A stretch of 64,000 bases of DNA from NCBI RefSeq assembly GCF_028548455.1, contig NZ_JAQQLF010000001.1, positions 124,001-188,000 on the forward strand. Reading direction: 5' to 3'. Positions 28,565-37,874 of this stretch are shown here, one piece after another. Both the position numbers and the translations under genes were made by a program. This DNA is from Vogesella aquatica (lineage in GTDB: Bacteria > Pseudomonadota > Gammaproteobacteria > Burkholderiales > Chromobacteriaceae). The notes beneath the pieces are model-generated. The model saw nothing but the letters and a program-made list of their open reading frames with translations, was not told where the DNA came from and made no database searches. How positions within the stretch are numbered: the stretch's first letter is position 1; every line of letters starts with the position of its first letter.

Positions 28565-29602
28565 ATGGAAATATCTGATCTTCTGGCCTTTACGGTCAAG
28601 AACAAAGCCTCTGACCTGCATTTATCGGCCGGGCTGCCGCCGATGATACGCGTGCATGGCGATATCCGCCGCATCAACCTGCCGCCGCTGGCGCACCACG
28701 ATGTGCACGACATGGTGTACGACATCATGAACGACTACCAGCGCAAGATTTTTGAAGACACTTACGAGGCCGACTTCTCGTTCGAGGTACCGGGTGTGGC
28801 GCGTTTCCGGGTAAACGTGTTTGTGCAGAACCGCGGCATCGGCGCGGTATTCCGCGTGATTCCCTCCCGCGTACTGACGCTGGAAGACCTGGGCGCACCG
28901 CGCATTTTCAAGGATATTTCCGACTACCCGCGCGGCATCGTACTGGTGACCGGCCCCACCGGCTCGGGTAAATCCACCACACTGGCGGCGATGATCGACT
29001 ACATCAATGCCAACCACTACTCGCACATCCTGACGGTGGAAGACCCGATCGAATTCGTGCATGAGAGCAAGAAGTCGCTGGTAAACCAACGCGAGCTGGG
29101 TTCGCAGACGCGCAGCTTTTCGGCGGCACTGCGCAGCGCACTGCGCGAAGACCCGGACGTGATCCTGATCGGTGAAATGCGCGACCTGGAAACCATCCGC
29201 CTGGCGCTGTCGGCCGCAGAAACCGGCCACCTGGTATTCGGCACCCTGCACACCAGCAGTGCGGCCAAAACCATTGACCGTATCGTGGACGTGTTCCCGG
29301 CCGGCGAAAAGGAAATGGTGCGCTCCATGCTGTCGGAAAGCCTGCGCGCGGTGATCTCGCAAAGCCTGCTGAAAACCAAGGACGAAAGCGCCCGTATTGC
29401 CGCGCACGAGATCATGATCGGCACCCCGGCCATCCGCAACCTGATCCGCGAGAACAAGATCGCGCAGATCAACTCCATGATCCAGACCGGCCAGCAGCAC
29501 GGCATGCAGACACTGGATCAGTGCCTGCAGGAGCTGGTACGCCACGGCCACGTATCGGTGCAGGAAGCCCGCACCAAGGCCAGTAACAAGGACGCTTTCT
29601 GA
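28565..29602 (+). CDS. pilT: Type IV pilus retraction ATPase PilT
   Basis: A 345-residue hexameric ATPase that depolymerises type IV pili, driving twitching and DNA uptake. The start MEISDLLAFTVKNKASDLHLSAG is typical; Walker A is GPTGSGKST at 130-138, with Walker B and Asp box around DPDVILIGEMRDLETI, the His box TGHLVFGTLHTSSA, and the PilT-specific C-terminal AIRNLIRENKIAQ. GGAG precedes the ATG at 28565. pilU follows after 12 bp. In naturally competent bacteria PilT retraction pulls in DNA, which matters for the repeated-word finding. Confidence 0.97.
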   Translation: MEISDLLAFTVKNKASDLHLSAGLPPMIRVHGDIRRINLPPLAHHDVHDMVYDIMNDYQRKIFEDTYEADFSFEVPGVARFRVNVFVQNRGIGAVFRVIPSRVLTLEDLGAPRIFKDISDYPRGIVLVTGPTGSGKSTTLAAMIDYINANHYSHILTVEDPIEFVHESKKSLVNQRELGSQTRSFSAALRSALREDPDVILIGEMRDLETIRLALSAAETGHLVFGTLHTSSAAKTIDRIVDVFPAGEKEMVRSMLSESLRAVISQSLLKTKDESARIAAHEIMIGTPAIRNLIRENKIAQINSMIQTGQQHGMQTLDQCLQELVRHGHVSVQEARTKASNKDAF

Positions 29603-29614
29603 GCGGGATAGGCC

Positions 29615-30751
29615 ATGGAAAAAGACCAGGCATCAAAATTCATTCACGATCTGCTGAAACACGCCATCAGCAAGAACGCCTCCGATATCTTCATCAGCGC
29701 CGACTTCCCGCCAGCCATGAAGATAGACGGCAAGATCACCCCGGTCGCGCCGCAGCCGCTAACGGCCCAGCACACCAAAGAGCTGGTGCGCTCGGTGATG
29801 AACGACCGCCAGACCGAAGAGTTCGAATCCACCCGCGAGGCCAACTTTGCCATCAGCCCGCCAGGCATCGGCCGCTTCCGTGTCAGCGCCTACGTGCAGC
29901 AGGGTAGCGCCGGCATGGTGCTGCGCAAGATCAACACCGAAATTCCCACGCTGGACGGCCTGGGCCTGCCAGACGTGCTGAAAGACATCGCACTGATCAA
30001 ACGCGGCCTGGTGATCTTCGTGGGTGGTACCGGCTCGGGTAAATCCACCTCGCTGGCAGCGCTGGTAGACTGGCGCAACAGCACCACGGCCGACCACATC
30101 ATCACGATCGAAGACCCGATCGAATACGTACACAACCACAAGAAAAGCATCATTACCCAGCGCGAGATTGGCGTGGATACCGAAAGCTGGGAGGTAGCGC
30201 TGAAAAACACGCTGCGCCAGGCGCCGGACGTGATCCTGATGGGCGAGATCCGCGACCGCGAATCCATGATGTACGGCCTGCAGTTTGCCGAGACCGGCCA
30301 CCTGTGCCTGGCCACGCTGCACGCCAACAACGCCAACCAGGCGCTGGACCGCATCCTGAACTTCTTCCCCGAAGAGCGTCACCAGCAAGTGCTGATGGAC
30401 CTGTCGCTGAACATGCGTGCCATCATCTCGCAGCGTCTGGTTCCGCTCAAAGGCAGCAAGGGTCGGACAGCGGCCATTGAAATCCTGCTGAACAGCCCGC
30501 TGATCTCCGACATGATCTTCAAGGGTGAAATCAGCGGCATCAAGGAAGTCATGGGCCGCTCGAAAGAGTCTGGCATGCAGACATTCGACCAGGCACTGTT
30601 CCAGCTGTTCGAAGCCGGCCTGGTGAGCTACGAAGACGCGCTGCGCAACGCCGACTCCATCAACGACCTGCGCCTGCAGATCAAGCTGTACAGCGAAAAA
30701 GCCAAGCAGCACAACCCGCTGGACGGGCTGGACCACCTGGACATCGTGTAA
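29615..30751 (+). CDS. pilU: Type IV pilus retraction ATPase PilU
   Basis: A 378-residue PilT paralogue (Walker A GGTGSGKST, ITIEDPIEYVH, APDVILMGEIRDRESM, TGHLCLATLHANNA). The longer C-terminus (QIKLYSEKAKQHNPL) and lack of AIRNLIRE distinguish it from PilT. PilU assists PilT-dependent retraction under load. It forms an operon with pilT, followed by a terminator. Confidence 0.95.
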   Translation: MEKDQASKFIHDLLKHAISKNASDIFISADFPPAMKIDGKITPVAPQPLTAQHTKELVRSVMNDRQTEEFESTREANFAISPPGIGRFRVSAYVQQGSAGMVLRKINTEIPTLDGLGLPDVLKDIALIKRGLVIFVGGTGSGKSTSLAALVDWRNSTTADHIITIEDPIEYVHNHKKSIITQREIGVDTESWEVALKNTLRQAPDVILMGEIRDRESMMYGLQFAETGHLCLATLHANNANQALDRILNFFPEERHQQVLMDLSLNMRAIISQRLVPLKGSKGRTAAIEILLNSPLISDMIFKGEISGIKEVMGRSKESGMQTFDQALFQLFEAGLVSYEDALRNADSINDLRLQIKLYSEKAKQHNPLDGLDHLDIV

Positions 30752-30768
30752 GGCGCCTTACGCATGCA

Positions 30769-30794
30769 AAAAGCCGGCATTCGCCGGCTTTTCT
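30769..30794. terminator. Terminator between pilU and the EAL-HDOD gene
   Basis: AAAAGCCGGC, loop ATTC, GCCGGCTTTT at 30769-30792. It is symmetrical, so it can serve both convergent genes. Confidence 0.9.
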
Positions 30795-30819
30795 GTTCAC
30801 CACCACCTGCGGCCAACCT

Positions 30820-32040
30820 TCAACCCAGAAAATCATCGCGCCAGGTTTCGCGCACCCAGGCCAGCGCCGACAGCTGCAAGGCATTGAAACGTTCGGCGTC
30901 CATGTCCGGCAGTGGCGAGGCCAGCTCCTGACATTCGCCCAGCGCCACCAGTGCCAAGAGCTGGCCCAGTGGCCCGCTACGCGCCAGTAGCGCCTGCTGC
31001 ACATCCCGGTTCAGTGCCAGACCGCTTATCAGATCTGCCATCGGCGTGGCCAGCAAGGTGTCAGCCAACGACAGGATGCCCGTCATGAACGCTTCATCCG
31101 GGTCGATACCGGCATCGCCCGCCAGCAGCTCCATCATGCGCCCGCGCACCACCGCCATCTCCAGCAGCGGACTGGGGCCCTGCGAAGGGCGGCAATCGGC
31201 TGCAAACAGGATGATCAGCGCCCAGCGCTTGAGCCTGGACGTGCCCAGCGTGATGATGGCTTCCCGGATCGAGCCTACCGGCTGGCGGTAGGACTCGGCG
31301 GCGTTCACCAGTTTCAGCAAGCCCACCACCATGTCCGGCGCCGCCTTGAATACGCTTTCCAGCTCGGCCACATCAGCGTCTTTCATCACCAGGCCCAACA
31401 GACGCAGTAGCAGGGCGCGGTGCGGGTGCGCACGGTTATGGCTCATTACGGTAGGCCGGGCAAAGAAATAGCCCTGGAACAGCCCGATACCCAGCTTCAT
31501 GCACGCTTCGTATTGCTCGAAGGTATCCACTTTTTCAGCCAGCAGTTGGCCGCGAAAGCCTTGCAGGCACTGCAGCAGGCGGGGCAAGGCAGACAGCGGC
31601 ACTTGCTGCAGATCGAATTTCAGGTAGTCAACCAGCGGCAGCAGCGGCAGCATGTCGGGAGTGATGTCGCTCACATCGTCCAGCGCGAGCTGGTAGCCGC
31701 GTGCTTTCAGTTGTGCGCAGCGCTCGTATACCGACGGCGTCAGCTCCACGCTTTCCAGGATCTCCAGAATGATGGTGTCTGGTGGCAATAAATCGAGCAC
31801 CGGACTGAATAACAGCTTCTCGCTGACATTCACAAACCCCGGGCAGCCTTCCAGCACCCGCGACAAGCCCAGGTCGATAAAGGCATGCCGGATGACCGAT
31901 GCGGTAGCGTTGACATCGTCCTGGAACAGGGCGCGGTTTTCCGGCCCGGAGCGGAACAGCAGCTCATACGCTACGCGCTTTTGCTGGGCATCAACTATAG
32001 GCTGGCGACCAAGATAGATCGTGGAATACATGGCAGGCAT
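30820..32040 (-). CDS. EAL-HDOD signalling protein
   Basis: About 406 residues. An N-terminal EAL domain (about 5-200) is followed by an HDOD domain (about 210-400: FKAAPDMVVGLLKLVNAAES...SIREAIITLGTSRLKRWALIILF). This is the YuxH/CdgJ class of cyclic-di-GMP-related proteins. The EAL motif itself reads Glu-Leu-Leu (YELLFR, Glu26), but several other positions are kept (NVSEKLL, LEILESVE, LALDDVSD, LKFDL, LAEKVDT, FQGYFFARP). Whether it cleaves c-di-GMP is open. The ATG at 32040 has no strong ribosome site; ATG at 32031 is possible. It converges on pilTU, and EAL-HDOD proteins influence pili and motility in other bacteria. Confidence 0.85.
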   Translation of the reverse strand: MPAMYSTIYLGRQPIVDAQQKRVAYELLFRSGPENRALFQDDVNATASVIRHAFIDLGLSRVLEGCPGFVNVSEKLLFSPVLDLLPPDTIILEILESVELTPSVYERCAQLKARGYQLALDDVSDITPDMLPLLPLVDYLKFDLQQVPLSALPRLLQCLQGFRGQLLAEKVDTFEQYEACMKLGIGLFQGYFFARPTVMSHNRAHPHRALLLRLLGLVMKDADVAELESVFKAAPDMVVGLLKLVNAAESYRQPVGSIREAIITLGTSRLKRWALIILFAADCRPSQGPSPLLEMAVVRGRMMELLAGDAGIDPDEAFMTGILSLADTLLATPMADLISGLALNRDVQQALLARSGPLGQLLALVALGECQELASPLPDMDAERFNALQLSALAWVRETWRDDFLG

Positions 32041-32278
32041 TCTGGTAGTAACAGGTCGATGGTAGCCCAAGCCTAGAACGAACAAAACCACCATGTGGCA
32101 TATTTGTCGTGCCGGCGCTCGATATCGTTTTACTACTTTATTTCGCTGCTGGCATTCAATAGAAAAGCTCTGCTTTTGCCATTCGAAAACCACAGCGCCC
32201 TGGCTAGGCAGGGCACACCAGCCCGCCCGGGAGCGGAAAGCGGCGGTAAAAACACGGCAGCTTGTTTCAAAGATTCTA

Positions 32279-32307
32279 TAAAAAAGCCCCACGCAAAGCG
32301 GGGGGCT
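32279..32307 (-). terminator. Terminator of the amino-acid ABC operon
   Basis: AGCCCC at 32285-32290 pairs with GGGGCT at 32302-32307; on the minus strand the stem is followed by TTTTT. Confidence 0.7.
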
Positions 32308-32326
32308 GGGCGGACTGACAGCAGGC

Positions 32327-32346
32327 AACGTTTCATGTGAAACGTT
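32327..32346. other. parS-like palindrome (one mismatch)
   Basis: AACGTTTCA and TGAAACGTT flank TG. The core GTTTCATGTGAAAC at 32330-32343 differs from the parS core by one base, so it may be a weak ParB site or a coincidental operator. Confidence 0.45.
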
Positions 32347-32369
32347 GGCCGCACGCTGGCGGCCAACGT
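32342..32369. repeat. Inverted pair of the repeated word
   Basis: ACGTTGGCCGC at 32342-32352 and GCGGCCAACGT at 32359-32369 form a perfect 11-bp stem with a 6-base loop, 7 bases after the stop of the ABC operon. Confidence 0.8.
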
Positions 32370-32376
32370 ACGCTGC

Positions 32377-33117
32377 TTAGTGCTGCAGAATCTTGGACAA
32401 GAACTGGCGGGCGCGCTCGGAGCGGGCTTCGATATTGCCGAAGAACTCTTCCTTGGCGCAGTCTTCCACGATGCTGCCACGGTCCATGAAGATCACGCGG
32501 TTGGCCACTTTTCGGGCAAAACCCATCTCGTGCGTTACGCACATCATGGTCATGCCTTCCTGTGCCAGCTCTACCATCACGTCCAGCACTTCGTTCACCA
32601 TTTCCGGGTCCAGTGCAGACGTTGGCTCGTCGAACAGCATGGCGATCGGGTCCATCGCCAAGGCACGGGCAATGGCCACACGCTGCTGCTGGCCGCCGGA
32701 CAGCTGGCCAGGAAACTTGTGCGCGTGCGCTTTCAGGCCCACGCGGTCCAGGTAGTGCAGGCCTTTTTGCATGGCTTCGTCTTTGCTGCGGCCCAGCACG
32801 CGCTCCTGCGCAATGGTCAGGTTTTCGGTAATGGACAGGTGCGGAAACAGCTCGAAATGCTGGAACACCATGCCCACGCGGCTGCGCAGCTTGGGCAGAT
32901 CGGTCTTGGCGTCGCCTACCGAGGTGCCGTCCACGATGATGTCGCCCTTCTGGAACGGCTCCAGCGCGTTGACGGTTTTGATCAGCGTGGATTTGCCGGA
33001 GCCTGACGGGCCGCACACCACCACGACTTCGCCTTTTTTCACGTCGGTGGTGCAGTCGGTGAGCACCTGGAAGTCACCGTACCATTTGCTGACGTTCTTG
33101 ATGGAAATCATGCTCAT
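32377..33117 (-). CDS. gltL: Amino-acid ABC transporter ATPase (GltL type), copy 1
   Basis: A 246-residue ATPase with Walker [11 protein letters not shown] near residue 36, Q-loop [11 protein letters not shown], signature [15 protein letters not shown], Walker [14 protein letters not shown] and switch His in VTHEMGFA. It energises uptake of polar amino acids. It is the last gene of the operon and overlaps the permease gene by 4 bp. A second ATPase gene, about two thirds identical by eye, starts the operon at 36348. Confidence 0.92.
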   Translation of the reverse strand: MSMISIKNVSKWYGDFQVLTDCTTDVKKGEVVVVCGPSGSGKSTLIKTVNALEPFQKGDIIVDGTSVGDAKTDLPKLRSRVGMVFQHFELFPHLSITENLTIAQERVLGRSKDEAMQKGLHYLDRVGLKAHAHKFPGQLSGGQQQRVAIARALAMDPIAMLFDEPTSALDPEMVNEVLDVMVELAQEGMTMMCVTHEMGFARKVANRVIFMDRGSIVEDCAKEEFFGNIEARSERARQFLSKILQH

Positions 33118-33779
33118 ACCGCAAACCTCTTTTGCAGGCGCTTCACCGACAGGGACGCGCCGAAACTGATCACAAAGTACACCGCACCAGCAAAAATCAG
33201 GAACTCATGCGGCAAACCAACGATATCGCCCTTGGAACGGGCAGCGTTCAGAAAATCCATCAGGCCCACGGCGTACACCAGCGAGGTGTCCTGGAACAGG
33301 ATGATGGATTGCTGCAGTAGCAGCGGCATCATTTTGCGGAAGGCCTGCGGCAGGATGATCAGGCGCATGGCCTGGCCGTAGCTCATGCCCAGCGCGTAGG
33401 CGGCGTTTTCCTGGCCCTTGGCAATGGACTGGATACCGGCACGCACGATCTCGCAGTAGTAGGCGGCTTCGAACATCATGAAGGCCACCAGGCAAGAGGT
33501 GAAGGCACCCACCGACACAAAGGTGCCGGTAATCCAGTTCAGCAGCATCGGCACCGCCAGGTAGAACCAGGTGATCACCAGCAGCAGCGGAATGGATCGG
33601 AAGTAGTTCACGTAGGCTTTGGCAAAGCCGGACAGCAGCGGGTTGCTGGACAGGCGCAACAGCGCCAGTACCGTACCCAGTGCCACGCCGCCCACCACCG
33701 ACAAGGCCAGCAGCTTCAGCGTCATCAGCATGCCGTCCACCAGGCCCGGCATCGAAGGAATAATCTGGCTGAAATCCAT
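33114..33779 (-). CDS. gltK: Amino-acid ABC transporter permease (GltK type)
   Basis: A 221-residue membrane protein with about five helices and the HisM/GltK family pattern: YVNYFRSIPLLLVITWFY near residue 60 and the ATPase-docking EAA loop GIQSIAKGQENAAYALGMSYGQAMRLIILPQAFR. It pairs with GltJ to form the channel. Its start touches the stop of the previous gene and its end overlaps the ATPase by 4 bp. Confidence 0.92.
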   Translation of the reverse strand: MDFSQIIPSMPGLVDGMLMTLKLLALSVVGGVALGTVLALLRLSSNPLLSGFAKAYVNYFRSIPLLLVITWFYLAVPMLLNWITGTFVSVGAFTSCLVAFMMFEAAYYCEIVRAGIQSIAKGQENAAYALGMSYGQAMRLIILPQAFRKMMPLLLQQSIILFQDTSLVYAVGLMDFLNAARSKGDIVGLPHEFLIFAGAVYFVISFGASLSVKRLQKRFAV

Positions 33780-34522
33780 TATTTGGCTCCTCCCATCATG
33801 CCCGGGATGCGCACTTTCTTCTCTACCCAGCTCATGAACGTCATCAGGCTCATGTTCAGTACAAAGTAGATTAGCGTGGCCAGGGTAAAGGCCTCAAACA
33901 TATTGGCGGTAAATTCGGCGGTCTGCTTGGTTTGCGCCAGCAGTTCCATCAGGCCGATCAGCGACGCCACCGACGAGTTCTTGAAGATGTTCAAAAATTC
34001 GCTGGTAAGCGGCGGAATGATGATGCGAAAGGCCTGCGGCAGCAGTACGTGGCGGTACATTTGCGGCAAGGTGAAACCCACCGCCAGCGCGGCAGCGCTC
34101 TGGCCCTTGGGCAAGGCCTGAATACCGGTACGCACCTGCTCGCACACGCGGGCGGCGGTAAACAACGCCAGACACACTACCACCGAGATATAAGCGGAGG
34201 TGGCCGGGTTCAGCTCTTGCTTGAACCATACCTGCGCGGACTCGGGCAGGTAGTCGGGCACCATGAAATACCAGATGAACAGCTGTACCAGCAAGGGTAC
34301 GTTACGGAACAGCTCCACATAAGCCGTGGCCACGCCGGACAACAGCTTGTTCGGCAGGGTGCGCATCACGCCCAGCACGCTACCGACCCCCAGCGCCACG
34401 ATCCAGGCTACCAGCGCCACGGCGATGGTCCAGCCCAGGCCGGACACGAACCAGTCCAGATAGATCTCGCTGCCGATACCGGTGGACTTGAAAAAGACGT
34501 TCCAGTCCCAGTTGTAATTCAT
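33779..34522 (-). CDS. gltJ: Amino-acid ABC transporter permease (GltJ type)
   Basis: A 247-residue membrane protein starting MNYNWDWNVFF, with YVELFRNVPLLVQLFIWYF and the EAA loop GIQALPKGQSAAALAVGFTLPQMYRHVLLPQAFR. This is the GltJ class of glutamate/aspartate importers. The ATG at 34522 starts at the conserved N-terminus; an upstream TTG frame is ignored. A hairpin separates it from the binding-protein gene. Confidence 0.9.
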   Translation of the reverse strand: MNYNWDWNVFFKSTGIGSEIYLDWFVSGLGWTIAVALVAWIVALGVGSVLGVMRTLPNKLLSGVATAYVELFRNVPLLVQLFIWYFMVPDYLPESAQVWFKQELNPATSAYISVVVCLALFTAARVCEQVRTGIQALPKGQSAAALAVGFTLPQMYRHVLLPQAFRIIIPPLTSEFLNIFKNSSVASLIGLMELLAQTKQTAEFTANMFEAFTLATLIYFVLNMSLMTFMSWVEKKVRIPGMMGGAK

Positions 34523-34539
34523 ACACTTCTCCAAAGAAA

Positions 34540-34562
34540 AAGGGGCGCAAGCCGCGCCCCTT
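34540..34562 (-). terminator. Intra-operon hairpin between the binding-protein and permease genes
   Basis: AAGGGGCGC, loop of five, GCGCCCCTT; on the minus strand TTTCTTT follows. A second small hairpin GGGGGC-AA-GCCCCC lies near 34575-34588. Partial termination or mRNA protection here is common in ABC operons and would give more binding protein than permease. Confidence 0.7.
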
Positions 34563-34643
34563 CGCAAGCGGGTGGGGGCAAGCCCCCAGCCCGGTTACGT
34601 TGGCCGCAACCCGAACAAACCCGCTTGGGCGTTCATGCAGGGA

Positions 34644-35540
34644 TTACATTTGCTCGGCGGACTTGTCGGTCGGCTTGGCAACCAGTTCCTTGAATTCGTC
34701 GGACATCGGGAAGCTCAGGTTCAGGCCTTTTGGCGGTACCGGGCTCATGAACCACTTGCTGTAGATCTTGTTCACTTCGCCAGACTTGAAGGTGGCCTTG
34801 ATGGCGTCGTCTACCACTTTCTTGAAGGCCGGGTCGTCCTTGCGCAGCATGCAACCGTAGATCTCGAAGGACTGCGGCTTGCCGGTAACTACCCAGTTGG
34901 CCGGGTTCTTGGCTTTGGCCATTTCGCCGTACAGCAGGGCGTCATCCATCATGAAGGCGATGGCACGGCCGGATTCCAGCATCAGGAACGATTCGCCGTG
35001 GTCTTTGGCGGAAATGATGTTCATGCCCATCTGCTTCTCGGCGTTCATGGCTTTGAGCAGGCGCTCGGAAGTGGTACCGGCGGTGGTCACCACGTTCTTG
35101 CCTTTCAGGTCCGGGAAGTCTTTTACGCCGGAGGTCTTGGCAGTCATCAGGCGGGTACCGATTTCAAAGATACCTACCGAGAAAGCTACCTGTTTCTGAC
35201 GCTCCAGGTTGTTGGTGGTGGAACCACATTCCAGATCCACGGTACCGTTCTGTACCAGCGGGATACGGGTCTGCGACGTTACCAGGTTGTACTTCACTTG
35301 CAGGTTCGGCAGCTTCAGCTGCTTTTTCACGGCTTCCACCACTTTCAGCTGCAGGTCGTGCGAGTAGCCGATCGGGTTCGGGCCGTCAGCCAGGTAGCTA
35401 AACGGGATGGAGGCATCGCGGTGGCCCAGCACGATCACGCCGGATTCCTTGATCTTGTCCAGCGTGCCTTCGGCCATGGCCGGGGCAGCAAAAGCGGAGG
35501 CGATGACGGCAGTGGTCAGCAGACGGGTAGTAAAACGCAT
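34644..35540 (-). CDS. gltI: Glutamate/aspartate-type periplasmic binding protein
   Basis: A 298-residue secreted SBP_bac_3 protein with a signal peptide at about 1-23 (ends PAMA). Landmarks are GVIVLGHRDASIPFSY, QNGTVDLECGSTTNNLERQKQVAFS, and KPQSFEIYGCMLRKDDPAFK, which fit the GltI/GluB group binding glutamate and aspartate. GGAG lies before the ATG. It sits between ATPase copy 2 and the permeases. Confidence 0.92.
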   Translation of the reverse strand: MRFTTRLLTTAVIASAFAAPAMAEGTLDKIKESGVIVLGHRDASIPFSYLADGPNPIGYSHDLQLKVVEAVKKQLKLPNLQVKYNLVTSQTRIPLVQNGTVDLECGSTTNNLERQKQVAFSVGIFEIGTRLMTAKTSGVKDFPDLKGKNVVTTAGTTSERLLKAMNAEKQMGMNIISAKDHGESFLMLESGRAIAFMMDDALLYGEMAKAKNPANWVVTGKPQSFEIYGCMLRKDDPAFKKVVDDAIKATFKSGEVNKIYSKWFMSPVPPKGLNLSFPMSDEFKELVAKPTDKSAEQM

Positions 35541-35613
35541 AAGTTTCTCCAGTTTCTCAAGTGATATTGCTTTTATTCAGGCCGCGCCGACACCGGTGCG
35601 GCTTACTGCGGTT

Positions 35614-36348
35614 TTAGTTCATCGGTGTCAACAGCTGGCGCAGGAACTGCTTGGCGCGATCGTGCTGAGGGTTGGTAAAGAAGTGCTCGGGATGCGCTTC
35701 TTCGATTATCTGGCCGTGATCGACAAACACCACACGGTCGGCCACTTCGCGGGCAAAGCCCATCTCGTGGGTCACCACCATCATGGTCATGCCGGACTCG
35801 GCCAAATCTTTCATCACCTTCAGCACTTCGCCGATCATTTCCGGGTCCAGTGCCGAGGTTGGTTCGTCAAACAGCATCACGCGTGGTTCCATGGCCAGGC
35901 CACGGGCAATGGCCACGCGCTGTTGCTGGCCACCGGACAGCATGGCCGGGAAAGCGTCTTTCTTGTGCGCCAGACCGACGCGCTCCAGCAGCGTGACGGC
36001 CAGCTTGTCGGCAGCCGCACGGTCCATGCCCTTTACCTTCATAGGCGATAGCGTGATGTTGTCCAGTACCGACAAATGGGGGTAGAGATTGAAATGCTGA
36101 AACACAAAGCCGACTTCGGCGCGCAGGGCATTCAGGTCGGTCTTGGGGTCGGCCACATTTTTGCCGTCTACCCAGATTTCCCCTTCGTTGATGCTTTCCA
36201 GCTGGTTCACGGTGCGGATCAGCGTGGACTTGCCCGAGCCGGACGGCCCGCACACCACCACCACTTCCCCCTGCTGCACCTGCAGACTGACGCCATTGAG
36301 TACGTGCAGGTCTTTGAACCACTTGTGTACATTATTGAAACGAATCAT
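35614..36348 (-). CDS. Amino-acid ABC transporter ATPase (GltL type), copy 2
   Basis: A 244-residue ATPase with Walker [50 protein letters not shown] and VTHEMGFA all intact. The ATG at 36348 follows GAGAGAAACC. It is the first gene of the ABC operon and about two thirds identical to copy 1 at the end. With two intact ATPases and one permease pair, the transporter may use a heterodimer or either homodimer, or copy 2 may serve another permease. Confidence 0.9.
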   Translation of the reverse strand: MIRFNNVHKWFKDLHVLNGVSLQVQQGEVVVVCGPSGSGKSTLIRTVNQLESINEGEIWVDGKNVADPKTDLNALRAEVGFVFQHFNLYPHLSVLDNITLSPMKVKGMDRAAADKLAVTLLERVGLAHKKDAFPAMLSGGQQQRVAIARGLAMEPRVMLFDEPTSALDPEMIGEVLKVMKDLAESGMTMMVVTHEMGFAREVADRVVFVDHGQIIEEAHPEHFFTNPQHDRAKQFLRQLLTPMN

Positions 36349-36473
36349 GGTTTCTCTCTCTTCCACCAGTTGGCGTTGGCCCGGCCGCTGCATGTCGCAG
36401 TCTTGTGCCAGGCCGGTATGTTCCGGATTGTGTCCATGCCGGGCAGGGCGCACAAGGCGCACTGCAACACGGC

Positions 36474-37253
36474 TTAGCCGCGACGGGCAACCAGGTTGGC
36501 CAGCGACACGTACTGCGCTACGCTGACATTCTCGGCGCGCCAGCCTGCATCGATACCCACCGATGCCAGCTCCTCGTCGCTTACCAGGCCTTTCAGGTTG
36601 TTGCGCAGTGTCTTGCGACGCTGGGCAAACGCCTGGGCCACCAGCTCTTCCAGCAGGGTCTCGTTATCGGCTACACCGCAACGGCCCGCATCCGGAATCA
36701 TCCGCACTACCGCCGAGTCTACTTTCGGTGGCGGGTAGAACGCTCCTGGAGGTACCAGCAAGATCTGTTCCATATCGAAACGGTACTGCAACATAACCGT
36801 CAAACGGCCGTAATCCGGGGTGGATGGCTCGGCCACCATGCGGTCGATCACTTCTTTTTGCAGCATGAAGTGCATGTCGATCACACGGTTGCCGTAGCAA
36901 GCCAGGTGGAATAGCAGCGGGGTGGAAATGTTGTACGGCAGGTTGCCTACCAGCTTGAACTGGCCCTCGCACACACTGCCAAAATCAAACGCCAGCGCAT
37001 CGCCTTCGTGGATGGTCAGGCGCTTGGGCGAGATCTCGCCGCGCAGGCGGCTGATGATGTCGCGATCGATCTCCACTACATGCAAATGGTCTAGACGCTG
37101 TAACAGCGGGCGTGTCAGCGCGCCCAGACCGGGGCCGATCTCCACCACCACATCACTGCGCTGGGCGCCAACGGCATTGACGATGTCTTCGATGACGCGC
37201 TGGTCCTGCAGAAAATTCTGCCCGAAACGCTTGCGCGGAATATGTTTGCTCAT
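36474..37253 (-). CDS. rsmA: 16S rRNA (adenine1518/1519-N6)-dimethyltransferase
   Basis: A 259-residue SAM-dependent methyltransferase that dimethylates two adenines near the 3' end of 16S rRNA; loss gives kasugamycin resistance. Landmarks: [11 protein letters not shown] at 7-17, [20 protein letters not shown], the catalytic NLPYNIS and the [12 protein letters not shown] loop. It lies upstream of the ABC operon and downstream of the YqaA-like and cyaY genes on the same strand, about 210 bp after the YqaA-like stop. Confidence 0.97.
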   Translation of the reverse strand: MSKHIPRKRFGQNFLQDQRVIEDIVNAVGAQRSDVVVEIGPGLGALTRPLLQRLDHLHVVEIDRDIISRLRGEISPKRLTIHEGDALAFDFGSVCEGQFKLVGNLPYNISTPLLFHLACYGNRVIDMHFMLQKEVIDRMVAEPSTPDYGRLTVMLQYRFDMEQILLVPPGAFYPPPKVDSAVVRMIPDAGRCGVADNETLLEELVAQAFAQRRKTLRNNLKGLVSDEELASVGIDAGWRAENVSVAQYVSLANLVARRG

Positions 37254-37466
37254 GGCACGCTCAGTTCTTCAAAAAACGAAAGCCGCCCGCACCGGCCAGG
37301 GTGTGGCAGCTTGCAAAATCGGTGTTGCCCCGCACGCTACCGGCCAACAATCCGGCACGGCCGGGCAGGCCAGCAAAACGCTATTGTATCGGTGTCGCCG
37401 CCGCGGCGGGCGTCCGGATTTCCGTACACGGCAACCGGCAGCGTACGCCATGCCGTCCAGCAGCAC

Positions 37467-37874
37467 TTACCGCCACCACTGCAACCCCCACACCAGCAGC
37501 AGGTAACGCAGCGTTTTGCCTGCGGCCAACCATAGCAGGCAAGGCCACCAGGGCAGCCGTAGCCAGCCGGCAGCCAACGGCAACGCATCGCCCAGCAACG
37601 GTACCCAGCTTAACAACAAGGTAGCGGGGCCAAAGCGGGCAAACCAGCCCGCCGTGCGCGCCGGCAGGGCTTTGGCCGGTGCGCGCCGCCCCAGCCACAG
37701 GCTGGTGGCACTACCGGCCGTGTTGGCCACACTGGCGACCAGCACGGCAGGCCACAGTAGCGACGGCTGCTGGTAGAGCAGGGCAGACAAGGCCAGCTCG
37801 GAATTACCCGGCAAGACCGTAGCCGACAGAAAGGCCGACGCGGCCAAGCCCGCCAGCAGGGCCAGCTCAGTCAT
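37467..37874 (-). CDS. YqaA-like (DedA/VTT-related) membrane protein
   Basis: A 135-residue membrane protein with about four hydrophobic segments and the family pattern SATVLPGNSELAL near residue 20 plus ANTAGSATSLWLGR near 52. YqaA is a short DedA relative, a group linked to lipid scrambling; its own role is unknown. Its ATG abuts the cyaY stop, so the two are one transcript. Confidence 0.85.
   Translation of the reverse strand: MTELALLAGLAASAFLSATVLPGNSELALSALLYQQPSLLWPAVLVASVANTAGSATSLWLGRRAPAKALPARTAGWFARFGPATLLLSWVPLLGDALPLAAGWLRLPWWPCLLWLAAGKTLRYLLLVWGLQWWR

Larger units (their letters stand above)
32041..32376. other. Intergenic region with terminator, parS-like palindrome and repeat pair
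   Basis: 336 bp between the EAL-HDOD start and the ABC ATPase stop. The left 230 bases are relatively AT-rich and probably contain the EAL-HDOD promoter; I cannot name the boxes. The right part holds, in order, a terminator (32279-32307), a parS-like palindrome (32327-32346) and an inverted pair of the repeated word (32342-32369). No small gene is supported. Confidence 0.6.
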
